This document shows positions 21,357 through 24,485 of a stretch of DNA of 24,485 nucleotides, in pieces. Each line of letters begins with the position of its first letter. Position 1 is the stretch's first letter. Where the stretch lies: the NCBI GenBank assembly GCA_009760855.2, contig WPIO01000567.1, positions 1 to 24,485 of the forward strand, written 5' to 3'. Below the pieces are notes generated by a model. That model worked only from the letters and a program-made list of their open reading frames with translations. It was not told where the DNA came from and ran no database searches. The translations under genes were made by a program, and so were the position numbers. Origin of the DNA: Cristatella mucedo. Lineage: Eukaryota > Bryozoa > Phylactolaemata > Cristatellidae.

Positions 21357-21390
21357 AAACTTTAAATTCAGCATGTCGGAGCATGGGCTG
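21357..21390. repeat. Local duplication marker, copy 2
   Basis: This is the partner of 20861-20893. The rare change set is unlikely to have arisen twice, so a four-monomer block was duplicated by unequal exchange or replication slippage after those changes appeared. Confidence 0.85.
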
Positions 21391-22851
21391 ACTGGCAGCA
21401 GAGTGCTGCACCATGTTTAAAGCATTTCGCACGTAAATAACACGTTTCGCACGAGTTCGCACCAGATCGCGGAATGTGTAGAAACTTCAAATCTGCATGT
21501 CGGAGCGTGCGCTGACTGGCAGCAGAGTGCTGCACCATGTTTAAAGCATTTCGCACGTAAATAACACGTTTCGCACGAGTTCGCACCAGATCGCGGAATG
21601 TGTAGAAACTTCAAATCTGCATGTCGGAGCGTGCGCTGACTGGCAGCAGAGTGCTGCACCATGTTTAAAGCATTTCGCACGTAAATAACACGTTTCGCAC
21701 GAGTTCGCACCAGATCGCGGAATATGTAGAAACTTCAAATCTGCATGTCGGAGCGTGTGCTGACTGGCAGCAGAGTGCTGCACCATGTTTAAAGCATTTC
21801 GCACGTAAATAACACGTTTCGCACGAGTTCGCACCAGATCGCGGAATGTGTAGAAACCCAAAATCTGCATGTCGGAGCGTGCGCTGACTGGCAGCAGAGT
21901 GCTGCACTATGTTAAGCATTTTGCACGTAAATAACACGTTTTAAACGAGTTCGCACCAGATCGCGGAATGTGTAGAAACTTCAAATCTGCATGTCGGAGC
22001 GTGCGCTGACTGGCAGCAGAGTTCTGCACCATGTTTAAAGCATTTCGCACGTAAATAACACGTTTCGCACGAGTTCGCAGCAGATCGCGGAATATGTAGA
22101 AACTTCAAATCTGCATGTCGGAGCGTGCGCTGACTGGCAGCAGAGTGCTGCACCATGTTTAAAGCATTTCGCACGTAAATAACACGTTTCGCACGAGTTC
22201 GCACCAGATCGCGGAATGTGTAGAAACTTCAAATCTGCATGTCGGAGCGTGCGCTGACTGGCAGCAGAGTGCTGCACCATGTTTAAAGCATTTCGCACGT
22301 AAATAACACGTTTCGCACGAGTTCGCACCAGATCGCGGAATATGTAGAAACTTCAAATCTGCATGTCGGAGCGTGCGCTGACTGGCAGCAGAGTGCTGCA
22401 CCATGTTTAAAGCATTTCGCACGTAAATAACACGTTTCGCACGAGTTCGCACCAGATCGCGGAATGTGTAGAAACTTCAAATCTGCATGTCGGAGCGTGC
22501 GCTGACTGGCAGCAGAGTGCTGCACCATGTTTAAAGCATTTCGCACGTAAATAACACGTTTTCGCACGAGTTCGCACCAGATCGCGGAATATGTAGAAAC
22601 TTCAAATCTGCATGTCGGAGCGTGCGCTGACTGGCAGCAGAGTGCTGCACCATGTTTAAAGCATTTCGCACGTAAATAACACGTTTCGCACGAGTTCGCA
22701 CCAGATCGCGGAATGTGTAGAAACTTCAAATCTGCATGTCGGAGCGTGCGCTGACTGGCAGCAGAGTGCTGCACCATGTTTAAAGCATTTCGCACGTAAA
22801 TAACACGTTTCGCACGACTTCGCACCAGATCGCGGAATGTGTAGAAACTTC

Positions 22852-22870
22852 AAATCTCCTTGTCAGAGCG
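22852..22870. repeat. Local duplication marker, copy 1 (CTCCTTGTCAGAG)
   Basis: CTCCTTGTCAGAGCG replaces CTGCATGTCGGAGCG here and at 23350-23368, and I saw it nowhere else. The offset is 498 bp, four monomers plus two bases, explained by two extra T residues near 23055. Confidence 0.85.
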
Positions 22871-23349
22871 TGCGCTGACTGGCAGCAGAGTGCTGCACCA
22901 TGTTTAAAGCATTTCGCACGTAAATAACACGTTTCGCACGAGTTCGCACCAGATCGCGGAATGTGTAGAAACTTCAAATCTGCATGTCGGAGCGTGCGCT
23001 GACTGGCAGCAGAGTGCTGCACCATGTTTAAAGCATTTCGCACGTAAATAACACGTTTTTCGCACGAGTTCGCACCAGATCGCGGAATGTGTAGAAACTT
23101 CAAATCTGCATGTCGGAGCGTGCGCTGACTGGCAGCAGAGTGCTGCACCATGTTTAAAGCATTTCGCACGTAAATAACACGTTTCGCACGAGTTCGCACC
23201 AGATCGCGGAATGTGTAGAAACTTCAAATCTGCATGTCGGAGCGTGCGCTGACTGGCAGCAGAGTGCTGCACCATGTTTAAAGCATTTCGCACGTAAATA
23301 ACACGTTTCGCACGAGTTCGCACCAGATCGCGGAATGTGTAGAAACTTC

Positions 23350-23368
23350 AAATCTCCTTGTCAGAGCG
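23350..23368. repeat. Local duplication marker, copy 2
   Basis: This is the partner of 22852-22870. Copy 1 is preceded by a private G to C change (CGCACGACTT, 22811-22820) that this copy lacks, so that change followed the duplication or the duplicated block began after it. Confidence 0.85.
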
Positions 23369-24485
23369 TGCGCTGACTGGCAGCAGAGTGCTGCACCATG
23401 TTTAAAGCATTTCGCACGTAAATAACACGTTTCGCACGAGTTCGCACCAGATCGCGGAATATGTAGAAACTTCAAATCTGCATGTCGGAGCGTGCGCTGA
23501 CTGGCAGCAGAGTGCTGCACCATGTTTAAAGCATTTCGCACGTAAATAACACGTTTCGCACGAGTTCGCACCAGATCGCGGAATATGTAGAAACTTCAAA
23601 TCTGCATGTCGGAGCGTGCGCTGACTGGCAGCAGAGTGCTGCACCATGTTTAAAGCATTTCGCACGTAAATAACACGTTTCGCACGAGTTCGCACCAGAT
23701 CGCGGAATATGTAGAAACTTCAAATCTGCATGTCGGAGCGTGCGCTGACTGGCAGCAGAGTGCTGCACCATGTTTAAAGCATTTCGCACGTAAATAACAC
23801 GTTTCGCACGAGTTCGCACCAGATCGCGGAATATGTAGAAACTTCAAATCTGCATGTCGGAGCGTGCGCTGACTGGCAGCAGAGTGCTGCACCATGTTTA
23901 AAGCATTTCGCACGTAAATAACACGTTTCGCACGAGTTCGCACCAGATCGCGGAATATGTAGAAACTTCAAATCTGCATGTCGGAGCGTGCGCTGACTGG
24001 CAGCAGAGTGCTGCACCATGTTTAAAGCATTTCGCACGTAAATAACACGTTTCGCACGAGTTCGCACCAGATCGCGGAATGTGTAGAAACTTCAAATCTG
24101 CATGTCGGAGCGTGCGCTGACTGGCAGCAGAGTGCTGCACCATGTTTAAAGCATTTCGCACGTAAATAACACGTTTCGCACGAGTTCGCACCAGATCGCG
24201 GTAAATGTAGACACTTCAAATCTTCATGTCGGAGCGTGCGCTGACTGGCAGCAGAGTGCTGCACCATGTTTAAAGCATTTCGCACGTAAATAACACGTTT
24301 CGCACGAGTTCGCACCAGATCGCGGAATGTGTAGAAACTTCAAATCTGCATGTCGGAGCGTGCGCTGACTGGCAGCAGAGTGCTGCACCATGTTTAAAGC
24401 ATTTCGCACGTAAATAACACGTTTCGCACGAGTTCGCACCAGATCGCGGAATATGTAGAAACTTCAAATCTGCATTTCGGAGCGT

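Larger units (their letters stand above)
1..24485. repeat. 124-bp satellite DNA array spanning the whole window
   Basis: The same 124-bp monomer repeats head to tail with no inversion and no unique interruption. In clean parts, recurring words such as TTTCGCACGTAAATAACACG return every 124 bp exactly. The array starts at or before base 1 and continues past the last base, so neither true edge is present. About 196 copies fit once indels are allowed for. Tandem arrays of this size and uniformity are typical of eukaryotic centromeric, pericentromeric or subtelomeric satellites; that location is inferred, because no flanking chromosome sequence is visible. I do not recognise the family by sequence. 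No open frame is conserved beyond what the monomer imposes. A minisatellite or intergenic-spacer repeat remains possible, but no rRNA or other unit gene is visible. Confidence 0.97.
19521..24485. repeat. Homogeneous array segment (right), open at window end
   Basis: About 40 monomers are mostly identical to the core consensus, again with A or G at position 92. Runs of one type are visible: six G-type copies from about 22714 to 23335, followed by five A-type copies from about 23460 to 23957. Isolated variants include a disturbed copy at 20367-20395, AAACTCAAAAATC near 20612, a class a copy at 21907, and CGGTAAATG at 24199. There is no gene and no array edge. Confidence 0.9.

Noticed and set aside
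1-24485. CRISPR array
   Set aside because: The unit is 124 bp, fully repetitive with no short repeat alternating with unique spacers, and there are no cas genes.

Overview
The window is one uninterrupted tandem satellite-DNA array. A 124-bp monomer repeats head to tail, always in the same orientation, from the first base to the last (about 196 copies). I found no protein-coding gene, rRNA, tRNA, transposon, CRISPR array or unique single-copy sequence. Long homogenised tandem DNA with higher-order structure points to a eukaryotic genome, probably centromeric, pericentromeric or subtelomeric heterochromatin. The species cannot be named from the sequence and I do not recognise the family. By hand count the monomer is about 50% GC and carries 11 CpG dinucleotides, so it is not CpG-depleted.

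Reference monomer: 11784-11907, numbered 1-124 from GCGCTGACTG. Landmarks are a perfect 6-bp inverted repeat (GCAGCA-GAG-TGCTGC, 11-25), TTTAAA (32-37), three TTCGCAC copies at 42, 62 and 72 in a decamer-phased segment, GATCGCGGAA (81-90), one biallelic site (A or G, position 92), and CTTCAAATCTGCATGTCGG (101-119).

Layout: (1) 1-4107, diverged monomers with recurrent variant haplotypes and traces of a four-monomer (about 496 bp) higher-order repeat. (2) 4108-5425, a block full of small insertions, mean period about 132 bp. (3) 5426-8404, diverged monomers using the same variant library. (4) 8405-9415, a second insertion-rich block, mean period about 140 bp. (5) 9416-11640, a transition zone. 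(6) 11641-17957, a highly homogeneous core where nearly all variation is the A/G choice at position 92. (7) 17958-19520, an island of diverged monomers containing a 453-bp near-copy of sequence 17.6 kb to the left. (8) 19521-24485, a mostly homogeneous array with local four-monomer duplications, continuing off the right end.

Nothing acts as a gene system here. The interest lies in monomer architecture, the mixture of young and old array segments, the record of unequal exchange, and two blocks that look more like uncorrected long-read sequence than biology. The many antisense open frames are by-products of a 124-bp period with only two stop triplets per monomer on that strand.
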